Shown: positions 42,222 through 53,076 of the stretch, in pieces
Numbering within the stretch: position 1 is the stretch's first letter
Layout: every line of letters starts with the position of its first letter
Assembly (NCBI GenBank): GCA_016713435.1
Contig: JADJPD010000001.1
Coordinates: forward strand, 310,001-374,000
Length of the DNA: 64,000 bases
Direction: 5' to 3'
DNA from: Gemmatimonadota bacterium
GTDB lineage: Bacteria; Gemmatimonadota; Gemmatimonadetes; Gemmatimonadales; GWC2-71-9
Translations under genes and position numbers: made by a program
The notes under the pieces: model-generated
The model's database searches: none
What the model was told of the DNA's origin: nothing
Seen by the model: the letters and a program-made list of their open reading frames with translations, nothing else

Positions 42222-45183
42222 CGGTGGCCCCCCCGAGGGCGTAGCGGACGGTAAGCCAGAATCCGCGCGGCGCCCCGGGACCGACCAGCGTGCTGTTGCG
42301 CCACTCCGAGGAGTTGTAGTTCCAGCCGCTCGGCCCGATGGCGCCGATGGCGCCGGGCGAGAAGGGATTGATGCCAAGGCGGCCAGCGCTGTAGTAGGCG
42401 TGATCGAAAACGTTGTTGAGCAGGGCCGAGACGGTGAGCACGGGGCCCAGCCGGGCGCTGGCGCTGAGATTGAATGTGGCGTACGCGGGCACGCTCCCCG
42501 CCTCGGTGAAGGCGCGGCCAGGCGCGACCGGGAGCTGGTAGTACTGCGCACAGAGGTCGGGGAAGTCGATGTTACTCTCGGCGCAGTAGTACTGCCCCAC
42601 CTGCTGGTCGGTCCCGCGGGCCTGATGCAGGTTGTTCTCGTTGCCGCGCAGGAAGGCCGAGGAGCGGGCCACCATGCTCCCGCCCAGCCGCAGCCAGCGA
42701 GTGGCCTGGACGTCGAGCCCGAGGTTGAGGTTGTGCAGCGGGACGCCGGGCATCCGGGCCCCGGGATCCACCCGGATCATCAGGAAGGTCCCGTAGCCGT
42801 GATTGCGGTAGTAGTTGTCGGTGTGCAGCGTGGTGTGGCCGAACTGGCCCACTTCATCCCCGGCGCCGAAGACGGGGCGCGAGTTCTGGTTGAAGTCGGC
42901 GCTGCTGTTCTGCGGGCTCAGCATCCAGAAGCGTGACATGAACGAGGCGTCGGTGTACGCGTAGGCGGCGCGCAGGGTGAGCGGGCCATGGGCCCCGTGC
43001 AGGCCCAGCTCCAGCCCCTGCCGGCGCGTCTCCCCGATGTTGTCGAAATAGCTGCGGCCCCCGGCCACCCCGACGAAGTAGATGTCGTCGTCGAGGTCGG
43101 TCCGGTACAGGCTGGCGTTCCACTCCCACGACCGGCCGAGCAGGCCCGACGCGCCGACCTCGAGGGCGGTGGAGCGGATTTGCGGCAGGTACGGGTCGCC
43201 GGAGAGGGTGGTGGGGAGGGTGCAGGTCGGGCCGGCGAGGCTGCGCGGCTGGCTGCCCCACGCCGGGATGTCCGGGTTGATCAGCACCGGGGTGCGGTCG
43301 AAGGCGCAACCCAGCTCGATCGAGGAGGGAGAGCGGGCGCCACGGCTGATGTTACCGTAGACCCGGGTGCCCGGGCGGAGCTGCCAGGAGAGGCCCAAGG
43401 CCGGGTTGAGGCTGTTGTAGGTGTGCGCCTCGCGGCTGGCGGCGATGCTGTCGCCGGTCACGTCGCGGAGCACCCGGCCCGGCGCATCGGGACAGGAGAG
43501 CGGATCGGCGGTCGGGCAGAGGATGTAGTCGTCGAGCCGGTTCTTGAGGTCGCCGAGGGGGACGTTGCCCTCGTCGCCCCGGGCATGCATGCGGTTGCGC
43601 ACCCGGGCCGAGTTGAACCGGGCGGCCACGGTGAGGTGGAGTTTGTCGCGGAGCGACCAGGTCTCGGTGGCGTAGAGGCTGGCGGTCCGGTCCCGGCCGG
43701 TGAAGTCGTTGCCGTGGATGGCCACCTGCGCGGCGCGGTAGACGGAGTCGATGGCCCCTGGGTCGAGGTAGACCCGGCGCCGGGCGTCGAGCAGCCCGAG
43801 CTGCTGCGCCATGAGGTACCCGGCGTCGCTGGCATCCACCGAGGCCCCGGCCATGACCTTGTGGCGCGCGCCGTTCCAGTTGACCTGGGCGGCGAGGCCG
43901 TGCGTCAGCTGGTCCACCCGGGTGTCGGTGCGCAGCCCGATGGGGGTGCCGTCCACCACGCCGCTGCCGTGGCTGAAGCCGAACTCCGAGGCGCCGTTGC
44001 GCGAGCCGATGAACGTCCCGCCGCGGTAGCAGTCATCGCCGGGCTGGCTGAAGCCGGCGGGCTGCACGACGTCTGGAGAGCCGTCCTGGTCCACGTCGGC
44101 GTAGCGGCACCAGGGCTGGTCGGCCGGCTTGGCGCTGAAGGCCGCGTCCTGGGTGAGATCGAAGTCCTGGAAGTCCTCGAAGATGTCGCCGTTGACGCCG
44201 GCCCGCTCGCTGTCGCGGCGGTACGCGTGGGCAGTGATGTTCGCGTTCCCGCCGATCGGGAAGAGGCCGTCGAGGGTGAACTGCGCCAGGCGGTTGCGGG
44301 TCTGGTCGGGCGAGCTGAAGACGTCCGCGGGCCGGGCCTGGAACATCCGGAGCGGGATCAGGCCGTTGCCGATGAGGTTGTTGTCGGCCAGGAGCAAGGT
44401 GCCGGTGATGAGCCCGATGGGTGCGGCATAGTCGAGCCGGCCGAACGCCTGCCGGACCGTGGACCGGGAGTCGTCGCGCCAGCCCCCTTCCTCGAACCAG
44501 TTGCCGGCCACGAAGCCGGCCAGCGGCCCGCGGCTGCCGCCGGCGGCGGCCTGCACCTGGCGGCGCCCCCACATGCCGCCGAGCGCCTGCCCCTCGACCC
44601 CCTTGTCGGTGAAGCCGCCGCGCGTGCGGAGGGCGAGGGCGCCGCCCAAGGTGTTGAGCCCGAACAGGGGATTGGAGCCGGAATAGAGGTCGAGCCCGCC
44701 GATGGCGTTGAGCGGGATCAGGTCCCAGTTCGCGACGTCGCCGAACGGCTCGTTGACCCGGGTGCCGTCCAGGAAGACCGACAGCCCCTGCGGCGTGCCG
44801 ATCTGCGGGCTGGCGCTGAAGCCGCGGTAGGTCACGTCCATCTGGAAGGGATTGCCCTGGTAGTCGTTGACGTTCACGCCCTGCAGGTGGCTGTTGAGGA
44901 ACTCGTTGAGGTTGAGCGCCTGTGACTCGCGGATCTGGAGGCCGGAGGCGGACTGCACGTTGGCGGGAATGAGGTCACGGCTCAGCTGCAGGCCGGGAAT
45001 CGGGCCGATGCGGGTGGGACGGCGCGCGCGGACCACGAGGGTGTCGAGCTCGATCGGCCTGCGGGCGGTGGTGTCGCGGGCCTGGGCGGTGGCCTGCGCT
45101 GCGGGGATCGCGGCCCCCACAGCGAGCACGAAGAGCCAGCGCCGGCCGGGGGGCGAGTCAATCCTCAATGCCGGAGCTCCCAT
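42211..45183 (-). CDS. Large TonB-dependent receptor, unit 3
   Basis: An intact 990-residue receptor. ATG 45183 gives a signal peptide ending AQATAQA and overlaps the end of the unit 2 receptor by 26 bases. The plug includes FSASPQIGTPQGLSVFLDGT and NPLFGLNTLGGALALRTRGG. The loop motif CRYADVDQDGSPD is at about residue 359, and family segments ELGCAFDRTPV and TCTLPTTLSGDPYLPQIRS are present. A further Cys pair (YYCAESNIDFPDLCAQYY) in a late loop is unique to this member. The C-terminal NYNSSEWRNSTLVGPGAPR matches the others. Because of a frameshift at the end of unit 2, the two receptors appear as one continuous open frame in the raw sequence. Confidence 0.9.
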   Translation of the reverse strand: MGAPALRIDSPPGRRWLFVLAVGAAIPAAQATAQARDTTARRPIELDTLVVRARRPTRIGPIPGLQLSRDLIPANVQSASGLQIRESQALNLNEFLNSHLQGVNVNDYQGNPFQMDVTYRGFSASPQIGTPQGLSVFLDGTRVNEPFGDVANWDLIPLNAIGGLDLYSGSNPLFGLNTLGGALALRTRGGFTDKGVEGQALGGMWGRRQVQAAAGGSRGPLAGFVAGNWFEEGGWRDDSRSTVRQAFGRLDYAAPIGLITGTLLLADNNLIGNGLIPLRMFQARPADVFSSPDQTRNRLAQFTLDGLFPIGGNANITAHAYRRDSERAGVNGDIFEDFQDFDLTQDAAFSAKPADQPWCRYADVDQDGSPDVVQPAGFSQPGDDCYRGGTFIGSRNGASEFGFSHGSGVVDGTPIGLRTDTRVDQLTHGLAAQVNWNGARHKVMAGASVDASDAGYLMAQQLGLLDARRRVYLDPGAIDSVYRAAQVAIHGNDFTGRDRTASLYATETWSLRDKLHLTVAARFNSARVRNRMHARGDEGNVPLGDLKNRLDDYILCPTADPLSCPDAPGRVLRDVTGDSIAASREAHTYNSLNPALGLSWQLRPGTRVYGNISRGARSPSSIELGCAFDRTPVLINPDIPAWGSQPRSLAGPTCTLPTTLSGDPYLPQIRSTALEVGASGLLGRSWEWNASLYRTDLDDDIYFVGVAGGRSYFDNIGETRRQGLELGLHGAHGPLTLRAAYAYTDASFMSRFWMLSPQNSSADFNQNSRPVFGAGDEVGQFGHTTLHTDNYYRNHGYGTFLMIRVDPGARMPGVPLHNLNLGLDVQATRWLRLGGSMVARSSAFLRGNENNLHQARGTDQQVGQYYCAESNIDFPDLCAQYYQLPVAPGRAFTEAGSVPAYATFNLSASARLGPVLTVSALLNNVFDHAYYSAGRLGINPFSPGAIGAIGPSGWNYNSSEWRNSTLVGPGAPRGFWLTVRYALGGATDAD

Positions 45184-48090
45184 AGCTGAAGGAGACCGAC
45201 AGGCTCCGTGGCGCTGCCGGTCCCCGAAGGTGGTGTTGACCCACTCGAGCGAGTTGTAGTTCCACCCCGAGGGGCCAATGGCGCCATTCACCGACGGCGC
45301 GAAGGGGTTGATCCCCAGCCGCCCCGCAGTGAAATAGCGATTGTTGAGCAGGTTGTTGACCCGGGCAGACAGGAGAAACCCAGGGCCGAAGCGCCACGCT
45401 CCCCACAGGGTGAAGACCGCGAAACCGTCGAGGCGGCCCGGCAGGGTGAAGGCGCGTCCCTGTGTGAGGTCCTGGCGCCGGACGTAGCTGCCGTCCGGCT
45501 GGCGCTCCCAGTACCAGGCGCGGGAGTCATTGCCGCCGGCCTGGTGCTGGTTGTTCTCATTGCCCCGCAGGTACGCACCGGAGTGAGCCACCATGCCGAG
45601 CCCAACGGTCAGTGACCGGGCCAACTGGAGGTCCGCCGAGAGATTCAGGTTGTGGATCGGGACCCCAGGGATGTGGGCGCCCGGCTGGACCCGGATGGTG
45701 CCCAGCGTGTACACGCCCTGGCTGCCGATGCCCACGCCGTTGTCCTGCTCCTGGGAGTACTCGGCATCGGAGAGCGCCGAGCTGTTGTGGGGGCTCTGCA
45801 TGAAGAAGGTGGACTGGTAAGTCGCGTCCGTGGCGGAATAGTTCACTCGCACCGCCAACCGACCCAATGCCCCGGCGAGGCCCAGCTCGTAGCCCTGCCG
45901 CCGGGTGTTGCCGATGGTCTGGAAATAGCTGCGGGTCGAGGTCACCGCCGTGAACTGGATGTCGTGGTGCAGGTCCACCCGATACACCGAGAGGGCCCAG
46001 CTCCATCGGTGCCCCAGCTGGCCTCTCGCGCCGATTTCACCCGAGTAGCTGCGGAGTTGCGGCAGGTACGGATCGCCCGAGAGACTGGTCGGCAGAGTGC
46101 AGGTGGGGGCGGCCAGGCCCCTCGGCGCGTAGACCGGCGGGATGGGATTCCCCAGCGAGTCGGTGCCCCCGCCCCCGACCTGGACCGGCGTGGCGTCGAA
46201 GGCACAGCCCAACTCAATGGTGGATGGGGCCCGGGCGCCCATGCTCCAGTTGCCGTACAGGTTCAGCCGAGACGCGGGAGACCAAGTCACACCGACGGCC
46301 GGGTTCAGAGAGGGATAGACCTGGCGGTCCCGGGTCGGGGTGAAGGTGGTGGTGTCGGGATTCGAGAGCACCGCGAAGGCGCTGTCGGGACAGGAGGCCG
46401 GATCGGGGGTGGGGCAGAGAATCCGGGGGACCCGTACGTTCCGGTTGGTGTACTCGTGCAGGTCGCTGCCGCGGCTGGTAAGCAGCGTGTTGCGCACGGT
46501 CGCGCGGTTGAACCGGAGGCCGAGGTTGATGTTCAGGTCCGCGCGGGGCGTCCAGGTCTCGCTCGCGAAGAGGCTCCAGATCCGGGTGGCACCATCGAAG
46601 TCGTTGACGTGCACATCCACCTGGGCCGCGCGGTAGAAATTGTCGATCCCGGCCGGATCGGCGTAGACCTGCCGGCTCCCATCCATGAGTCCGAGTCGCT
46701 GAGCCATGCGATAGGTCGCATCGCTGGCCTGCAGGTCGGCGCCTAGCAGGAAGCGGTGCCGGGCGGCGTTGAGGGTGTACTGCAGGGTCGCGCCTGCCGT
46801 CCGCTGGCCAATGCGGGTCTTGTTGAGCACGCCAATGGGGGTGCCGTCCACCACGCCGGGCCCGCCGATCCCGTTGCGGGGCGCCGAATCGAAGCTGATA
46901 TCCTCACAGTCCACCCCGCGCGCCCCGTTGAGGGTGACCTCGACTTCCACCTCGCGGCCGGTGAGCGGATCGGTGAGGATCTCGGTGTCCGGATTCCCGT
47001 TGTGATCGGCGTCGAGGTACTCGCAGTACGGCAGGGCGTGCGGCTTCCACCCGCCCCGGGCCCGGTCGACCTTGCCATCGAATTCCTCGAAGCCATCGTA
47101 CATGTCCCCGCCCGTTGCCCGGCGCTCGCTGGTCCGATGGGAGAGCTGCAGCCCCAGCGAGAACGCGGACCCGAGCGCCCAGGTCCCTCCCAGGGTGAAC
47201 TGCGCCAGGCGATTCCGCGTCTGGTCCGGCGAGGTGAAGACACTCGCGGGGCGCCGCTGGAAGAGGGGGAGCGGGATGAGCCCGTTGCCGATCAGGTCGT
47301 TCCGGGCCAGCAGAGCCGTCGCGGTGAGCCCGGCGCGGGCCCCCCGGTAGTCGATCCGCCCGAACCCCTGCTGGACCCTGCTGGGCGAATTGTCCCGCCA
47401 CCCGTTCTCATCAAGGCCCGTGAGGGCCCCGAAGGCGGCGAGGGCGCCGTCGGAGCCGCCGGCCGCAAGCTGGACCTGCTTCCGGCCCCAGCTCGCGCTC
47501 GTGGCCGAGGCCTCGACCCCGGGGTCGCTGAAGCCCGACCGGGTGCGGAGGGCCAGCGCCCCGCCAAGGGTATTGAGGCCGAAGAGCGGGTTGCTGCCGG
47601 GGAAGAGGTCCATCCGGGACACCGCGTTGAGCGGCAGCAGATCCCAGTTCACCACGTCGCCGAAGGGCTCATTCACCCGGACGCCGTCGAGGAAGACCGA
47701 GAGGCCCTGCGGGGTGCCGATCTGCGGGCTGGCGCTGAAGCCGCGGAATTGCAGGTCGGCCTGCAGCGGGTTGCCGGAATAGTCGCTGACGGCGGCCGAG
47801 CCGAACTGGGTGTTCACGAAGTCGGTCAGCGACAGGGAGCCCGAGCCGCGGAGCTCCCGCCCCCGGGCGCTCTGGACGTTGCTGGGAATCTGGGTGAGAT
47901 CGAGGTTGAGGCCCGGGAGCGGACCGAGCTGCAGGGGCCGCTTGCCGACCACCACGAGCGAATCCAGTTCAATCACCCGCCGCCGGGTCGAGTCGGGCTG
48001 CTGCGCGGCCACGGGGCTGGCGCCGAGGACACCCGCCAGCAACGCGCCGGCGACCAGGTCAGGGAACCACCGGGCGTGGCACGGCCTCAT
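45158..48090 (-). CDS. Large TonB-dependent receptor, unit 2, one-base frameshift near its end
   Basis: A receptor of about 977 residues. ATG 48090 overlaps the lipoprotein stop (ATGA); the signal peptide ends ASPVAAQQ. Plug motifs FSASPQIGTPQGLSVFLDGV and NPLFGLNTLGGALALRTRSG are present, the loop motif CEYLDADHNGNPD is at about residue 356, and ELGCAFDATPVQVG follows. After NYNSLEWVNTTF the frame is lost. Adding one G to the four-G run (45222-45225) restores GPAAPRSLSVSFSYGSSGIED and a stop at 45158, matching the family end. As given, the frame instead reads on into unit 3. Confidence 0.88.
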
Positions 48091-50094
48091 CGGGACCCCC
48101 GGGGTACCGGCATGTGGAGACGGCGCCGGAGATCGGCGATGGGCCGTCGAAGACCCGCGCGGAGGGAGAACAGGGAGTTGACGTCAGGGACACCGTGCAC
48201 CGTGCCGCTGATCGTCAGAGTGCGAGCCAGGGAGCCGAGTTCGGAGCCTTCGCGCACGGTGAGGTTGTTGAAGGTGATGTCGATGCGGGCCAGCGAATCG
48301 GGACCGGAGAGCGTCACGCTGCCGCCGCACGCCGGCGGGGCGCAGGTGCCACCAGAGCCTGAAGTACTGAGCATGACGCCGTAGGCATAGGCCGGGAGCG
48401 AGTCCCCATACGGGACGCTGACGAAGACCTGGCCGGTGGCGTCGAACAGGAAATCGTACCCGGTGCCGTTGTCCTGATAGTAGGAAGAAAGCCGCTCAAG
48501 GACCGGGTCGGACGGGAGTACGCAGACCAACCAGTCGGGGGCACCGGGGATCCTGATGGTCAGCGTGTCCGGAGCCGCGGCGCAGGCCGTCGGGCTGGGC
48601 ACCTCCGGGAGCAGCACCCGTCGCCGTTGAGCGGATCGGCCAGCAGTGTGGCACGAAATTCCGCGCTGTCGAGCCCGGTGGGGGCCATCGCGGCATCCAC
48701 GCCGGGGAGAAATCCCCGCCCGAAGTCCAGGGTGCGTTGACCCAGCCCGTTGGCCGGACCGATCGACGGAGCGGGACAGTGGGGCGCGACACAGGCGAAG
48801 GCCGGGACAAAGCTCCCAGAGGCCTGATCAAGGGAGTCGTGGATCACCGCGAGCACCACGGTGTCCTGGGCCACGACCTGCAGCGCCCAGCCGTTCTGGA
48901 AGTCGCCCGTGCTGTACACCGTGGTGCCACCGTACCGCTGGCTGGCGGTCAAGGTGCCGCAGCTCTGCTGGTAGACGCCATCGCCCCGCTTCACCACGTA
49001 CTTCCCCTCCGGCCCACAACTGAGGAACGGCGGCTGCCACGCGGGATCTGCGGTATTCAGGGTCCCGGTGAAGGTCGCGGTTGCCCCGGTTTGCGGGTTG
49101 GTGACGGTGGTCCCCGCGAGGGTGAGCACCCGCGCCGGGTCCGCGACCGTGCCGCCGATCGCGGCGCCGAGACAGCCGGACCCCGCGCAGACGTACGGAC
49201 TCGGCTCGGTGTGCCGCTGGTAGGAGAGGGCGAGGACGGTGCTACCCTGGGTCCTCACCAGCAGGGTGTCGCCACGGCGAGAGGCGAAGCGGTAGGTCGC
49301 GGCCTGGGGGTCGATGGTATCGAGGACGACCTCGTTGACGCCGGGACAGAAGTCCCGCGCCACCGGCGACTGGACCACGGGGATCAGGTTGTCCCGGCAC
49401 GGCAGCCGGTCCAGCGACAGCTCATAGAAGAGCCCGAACAGGCTGAGGCCACGACTGGCGAGCGTGTCACCCATGCCCACGAGGGCGTCGGTGAGCGGCT
49501 CCCCGGGAAGCCGCGGACGAACGTCGTGCCCGGGTCCACCCCCGCCACCTGGCTGAAGTCCATGCCGTAGGCCTCGGCCAGAATCGCGCGGGCGAGGGCA
49601 TCGGCCGCCTGCAGCATCGCCGGGGTGACGGCCGCGAGTTCCGGATGGGCTCCACGATTGGAAGCGTCGTAGCGCGCGAGGAACCGGCCCAGTGTGTCGC
49701 CCATGAGGAAGGCGACGCTCATGTTGGTGAGCAGCGAGACGTTCACGTACCCGGTATCGAAGGCAAACCCGTACAGCCCGACGCCGGTGCTGATGAAGTA
49801 CGGCGGCTCGAGCCCATCCACCTCCGCCATCCACTCGCCGGTGGTGTCGGTCGCCGAGGTCAGGAACCGGATGCCATTCACGCCGAACACCGCGGCGATG
49901 GCGTTGTTCTCGAGGGTCCCGCTCACATCAAAGGTGCGCCCGTGCAGCCTCGCGTGGACCGGCGGGGACGGAACGAACGGCGACGGCGGGTCGTCGTTCA
50001 GGCAGGCGAGCCCGGACAGCAGTGCGAGCGCCAGCAGCATCCGCCCCCCCGGAGCCCGCCACGGCCCGCGGGGGTGTCTGTCGTGCGTCAGCAT
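48087..50094 (-). pseudogene. Cys-module lipoprotein, unit 2, two frameshifts
   Basis: A family member of about 669 residues broken into three frames. The first (50094 to about 49500) has a lipobox GLAC, an N-terminal beta-domain (WMAEVDGLEPPYFISTGVG, VNVSLLTNMSVAFLMG) and the helical part. The second (to about 48617) starts at GEPLTDALVGMGDTL and has YVCAGSGCLGAAIG and FACVAPHCPAPSIGPA. The third starts at VLLPEVPSP, has the third Cys module GTCAPPACGGSVTLSGPDS and ends LTISGTVHGVPD. Both changes are repaired by adding one G to G-runs at 49501-49504 and 48617-48619 (C on the plus strand). Homopolymer error or slippage is therefore likely. The stop overlaps the receptor start. Confidence 0.8.
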
Positions 50095-50139
50095 TTGTGC
50101 GTCCTTCCCCTCTCACGTGAGGTGCGCCGTGGCCGGCGG

Positions 50140-53076
50140 CTACTGCGCGGCACTGCCCCCCAGGGCATACTGCACCGCCAGCGTCACCCGCCGCGGCCCC
50201 GCCGGCCCGATGAACGTGGCGTTGCGCCACTCGTTCGAGTTGTAGTTCCAGCCGCTCGGCCCGTTGCTGCCGAGCGTCCCCGGCACGAACGGATTGACCC
50301 CGAGGCGCCCGGCCGTCTGGTACGCCGCATCGAACAGGTTCTGCACCTGCAGCGCCACCGTGAGCCCGGCGGTGAGGGGGGCCGAGCTGCGGAGGCTGAA
50401 GACGGCGAAGCCCGGCACCGTGCCGCCCAGCGTGAAGGCCCGCCCCTGCGTGGTGTCCTGCACCCGCGCGATGGTCCCGTCCGGGTTCTCCACCCAGCGC
50501 CACACCTGCGAGTCGTTGCCACCGGCCTGGTGCCGGTTGTTCTCGTTCCCCCGCAGGTAGGACCGCGAGTGCGCCACCATCCCCACCCCGAGGCGCCACC
50601 CGCGCCACACCCGGAGGTCGAGGCCGAGGTTCAGGTTGTGCAGGGGGACCCCGGGCAGGTGCGCCCCCGGGTCCACCCGGATCGTCTCGAGGATCGGCAC
50701 GCCCTGACGGGTGTCGCCGCCCTGGAAGGCGGTGAAGGGGTCGGCGGCGAGCAGCGGGTCGGTGAGGGCCGAGCTGTTGTGCGGGCTCAGCATGAAGAAG
50801 GTTGACTGGTAGGTCGCGTCGGTGGCGGAGTAGTTCGCCTGCACGGCCAGCCGGCCCACGCCGCCCGCCACGCCCAGCTCCACCCCCTGCCGCCGGGTGG
50901 TGCCGATGGTCTGGAAGTAGCTTCGCTGCGCCGAGACCGCGGTGAACTGGAGGTCGTTGTGCAGGTCCACGCGGTAGGCGCTCACCGTCCACTCCCAGCG
51001 CGGCCCGAGCGTGCCGCGCGCCCCGACCTCGCCGGAGTAGCTCCGGAGCTGCGGCAGGTACGGGTCGCCGGAGAGGCTCGTCGGCAGGGTGCAGGTGGGG
51101 CCAAGCAGGCTCCGCGGGACGTAGACCGGCTCCACGGGATTGCCCAGGGAATCCACCACGCCCTCGTTCACGTCGACGGGCGTGGCATCGAAGGCGCAAC
51201 CGAGCTCGATGGACGAGGGCACCCGCGTCCCCATGCTCCAGTTGGCGTAGAGGTTGAGCCGGGCGGACGGGGACCAGGTGACGCCGACCGTCGGATTCAG
51301 GGACTGGTACGTGTGGGCGTCGCTGGTGGTGGACCCGCTGATGGTGTCCCCGTTCACGACCACGGCGAAGGCGGTGTCCGGGCAGCTCGCCGGGTCCATG
51401 GTGGGGCAGAGGATCCGCGGCGTGCGGATGTTCCGGTTGGTGAAGTTGTGCAGTGCGCCGCCGAAGTTGTTGATGGTCCGGGTGAGGAGCCGGTTCTCCA
51501 CCCGCGCGCGGTTGTAGCGTGCCCCGACGGTGACGCTCACGCCCGGCTGCGGCACCCAGGTCTCGCTGGCGTACAGGCCGAGCTGCCAGGCGGTGCCGGT
51601 GAAGTTGTTGATCGCCACGTCCACCTGCGCCGCGCGGTAGATGGGGTCGATGGCCGCCGCGTCCTGGTACACCTGCCGGCTCGCCGTCATGAGCCCGAGC
51701 CGCTGGGCCATGGCGTAGGTGGCGCGGCCGCCGTGCAGCTCGGCGCCGAGCAGGGCGTGGTGCCGCGCGGTGTTCAGGAACAGCTGGGCGCCGCCGCCGG
51801 TGGTGCCCTGTCCCACCTGGGTCTTGTTGAGCACCCCGATCGGCGTCCCGTCCACCACGCCGGGCCGGCCATTGCGCGGCATACTGGCGTAGGTGATGTC
51901 CTCGCAGTTCACCCGGTTGGGCCCGTTCAGGATGATGATGTCGGTGTCCACCGTGTCCCCGGTGAGGGGATCGATGATCGGGGCGCTGTCGGGGAAGCCA
52001 TCCCCGTTCGCGTCCACGTACTGGCAGTATGGCAGGACGTGGGGCCGCCAGGCGCCGCGCTGGGCATCCAGCCGGCCGTCGAACTCGGCGAAGTCCTCGT
52101 ACATGTCGCCGCCGGTGGCGCGTCGATCGCTGTCGCGCCGGTACACCTGCAGGGCGAGCCCGAGCGAGGGACGCAGGTCGTAGGTGAGGCTCAGCTGAAG
52201 CTGGGCCAGGCTGTTGCGGGTCTGGTCCGGGGAGGTGAAGACGTTGGCCGCCCGCTCCCGGTACATGCTGACGGGCACCAGCCCGTTGCCGATCAGGTCA
52301 TTCCGCGCCACGAGCGCGGACCCGGTGACCCCGAGGCGCGTCCCCCGGTGGTCCAGCCGCAGGAAGCCCTGCCGCACGGTGCTGGGCGAGTTGTCCCGCC
52401 ATCCGGCCTCCTCGTACCAGCTGCCGGCCCCGAAGGCGGCGAGGCTGCCTCGGCTCGTCCCCGCCGCGACCTGCCCGCGCTTCTGGCCCCATGACCCGCC
52501 GCTCGCCGACGCCTCGACGCCCCGGTCCGCAAACCCGTTGCGGGTGCGCAGCGCGAGCGCGCCGCCCAGCGTGTTGAGGCCGAAGAGCGGGTTGCTGCCC
52601 GGAAAGGCGTCGAGCCGGCTCACCGCGTTGAGCGGCAGCAGGTCCCAGTTCACCACGTCGCCGAACGCCTCGTTGACGCGCACGCCATCGAGGAACACCG
52701 ACAGCCCCTGCGGCGTGCCCACCTGCGGGCTGGCGCTGAAGCCCCGGAACTGCACGTCCGCCTGGAGCGGGTTGCCGGCGTAGTCGTTGACCGCCACCGA
52801 GGCGAGCCGGCTGTTGAGCAGGTCGGTCAGCGAGAGGGTCCGCGCATCGCGGAGCTCCGCGCCCGTGACCGTCTGCACATGGCTCGGCACCTGGGTCCGG
52901 TCCAGCACGATGCCCGGCAGGACGCCGATGGGCACCGGGCGCTTGCTCACCACCACCAGTGACTCGAGCTCCAGGGGCTTGGGAGCCAGGGTGTCGCGGA
53001 CTTGCGCCGGCAGCGACGTGGTGGGCAGGAGCCCGAGGACCAGCACCGCGCCCACGACGGACGGGAGTCGGCGCAT
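50140..53076 (-). CDS. Large TonB-dependent receptor, unit 1
   Basis: An intact 978-residue receptor. ATG 53076 shares its first base with the stop of the upstream lipoprotein (TGATG); the signal peptide ends TTSLPAQ. The plug includes FSASPQVGTPQGLSVFLDGV and NPLFGLNTLGGALALRTRNG. The loop motif CQYVDANGDGFPD is at about residue 351, with ELGCAFDATPVDVNEG and TCTLPTSLSGDPYLPQLRS later. It ends NYNSNEWRNATFIGPAGPRR and VQYALGGSAAQ. It is closest in architecture to unit 2. A 45-base gap separates it from the next lipoprotein. The ligand is unknown. Confidence 0.92.
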   Translation of the reverse strand: MRRLPSVVGAVLVLGLLPTTSLPAQVRDTLAPKPLELESLVVVSKRPVPIGVLPGIVLDRTQVPSHVQTVTGAELRDARTLSLTDLLNSRLASVAVNDYAGNPLQADVQFRGFSASPQVGTPQGLSVFLDGVRVNEAFGDVVNWDLLPLNAVSRLDAFPGSNPLFGLNTLGGALALRTRNGFADRGVEASASGGSWGQKRGQVAAGTSRGSLAAFGAGSWYEEAGWRDNSPSTVRQGFLRLDHRGTRLGVTGSALVARNDLIGNGLVPVSMYRERAANVFTSPDQTRNSLAQLQLSLTYDLRPSLGLALQVYRRDSDRRATGGDMYEDFAEFDGRLDAQRGAWRPHVLPYCQYVDANGDGFPDSAPIIDPLTGDTVDTDIIILNGPNRVNCEDITYASMPRNGRPGVVDGTPIGVLNKTQVGQGTTGGGAQLFLNTARHHALLGAELHGGRATYAMAQRLGLMTASRQVYQDAAAIDPIYRAAQVDVAINNFTGTAWQLGLYASETWVPQPGVSVTVGARYNRARVENRLLTRTINNFGGALHNFTNRNIRTPRILCPTMDPASCPDTAFAVVVNGDTISGSTTSDAHTYQSLNPTVGVTWSPSARLNLYANWSMGTRVPSSIELGCAFDATPVDVNEGVVDSLGNPVEPVYVPRSLLGPTCTLPTSLSGDPYLPQLRSYSGEVGARGTLGPRWEWTVSAYRVDLHNDLQFTAVSAQRSYFQTIGTTRRQGVELGVAGGVGRLAVQANYSATDATYQSTFFMLSPHNSSALTDPLLAADPFTAFQGGDTRQGVPILETIRVDPGAHLPGVPLHNLNLGLDLRVWRGWRLGVGMVAHSRSYLRGNENNRHQAGGNDSQVWRWVENPDGTIARVQDTTQGRAFTLGGTVPGFAVFSLRSSAPLTAGLTVALQVQNLFDAAYQTAGRLGVNPFVPGTLGSNGPSGWNYNSNEWRNATFIGPAGPRRVTLAVQYALGGSAAQ

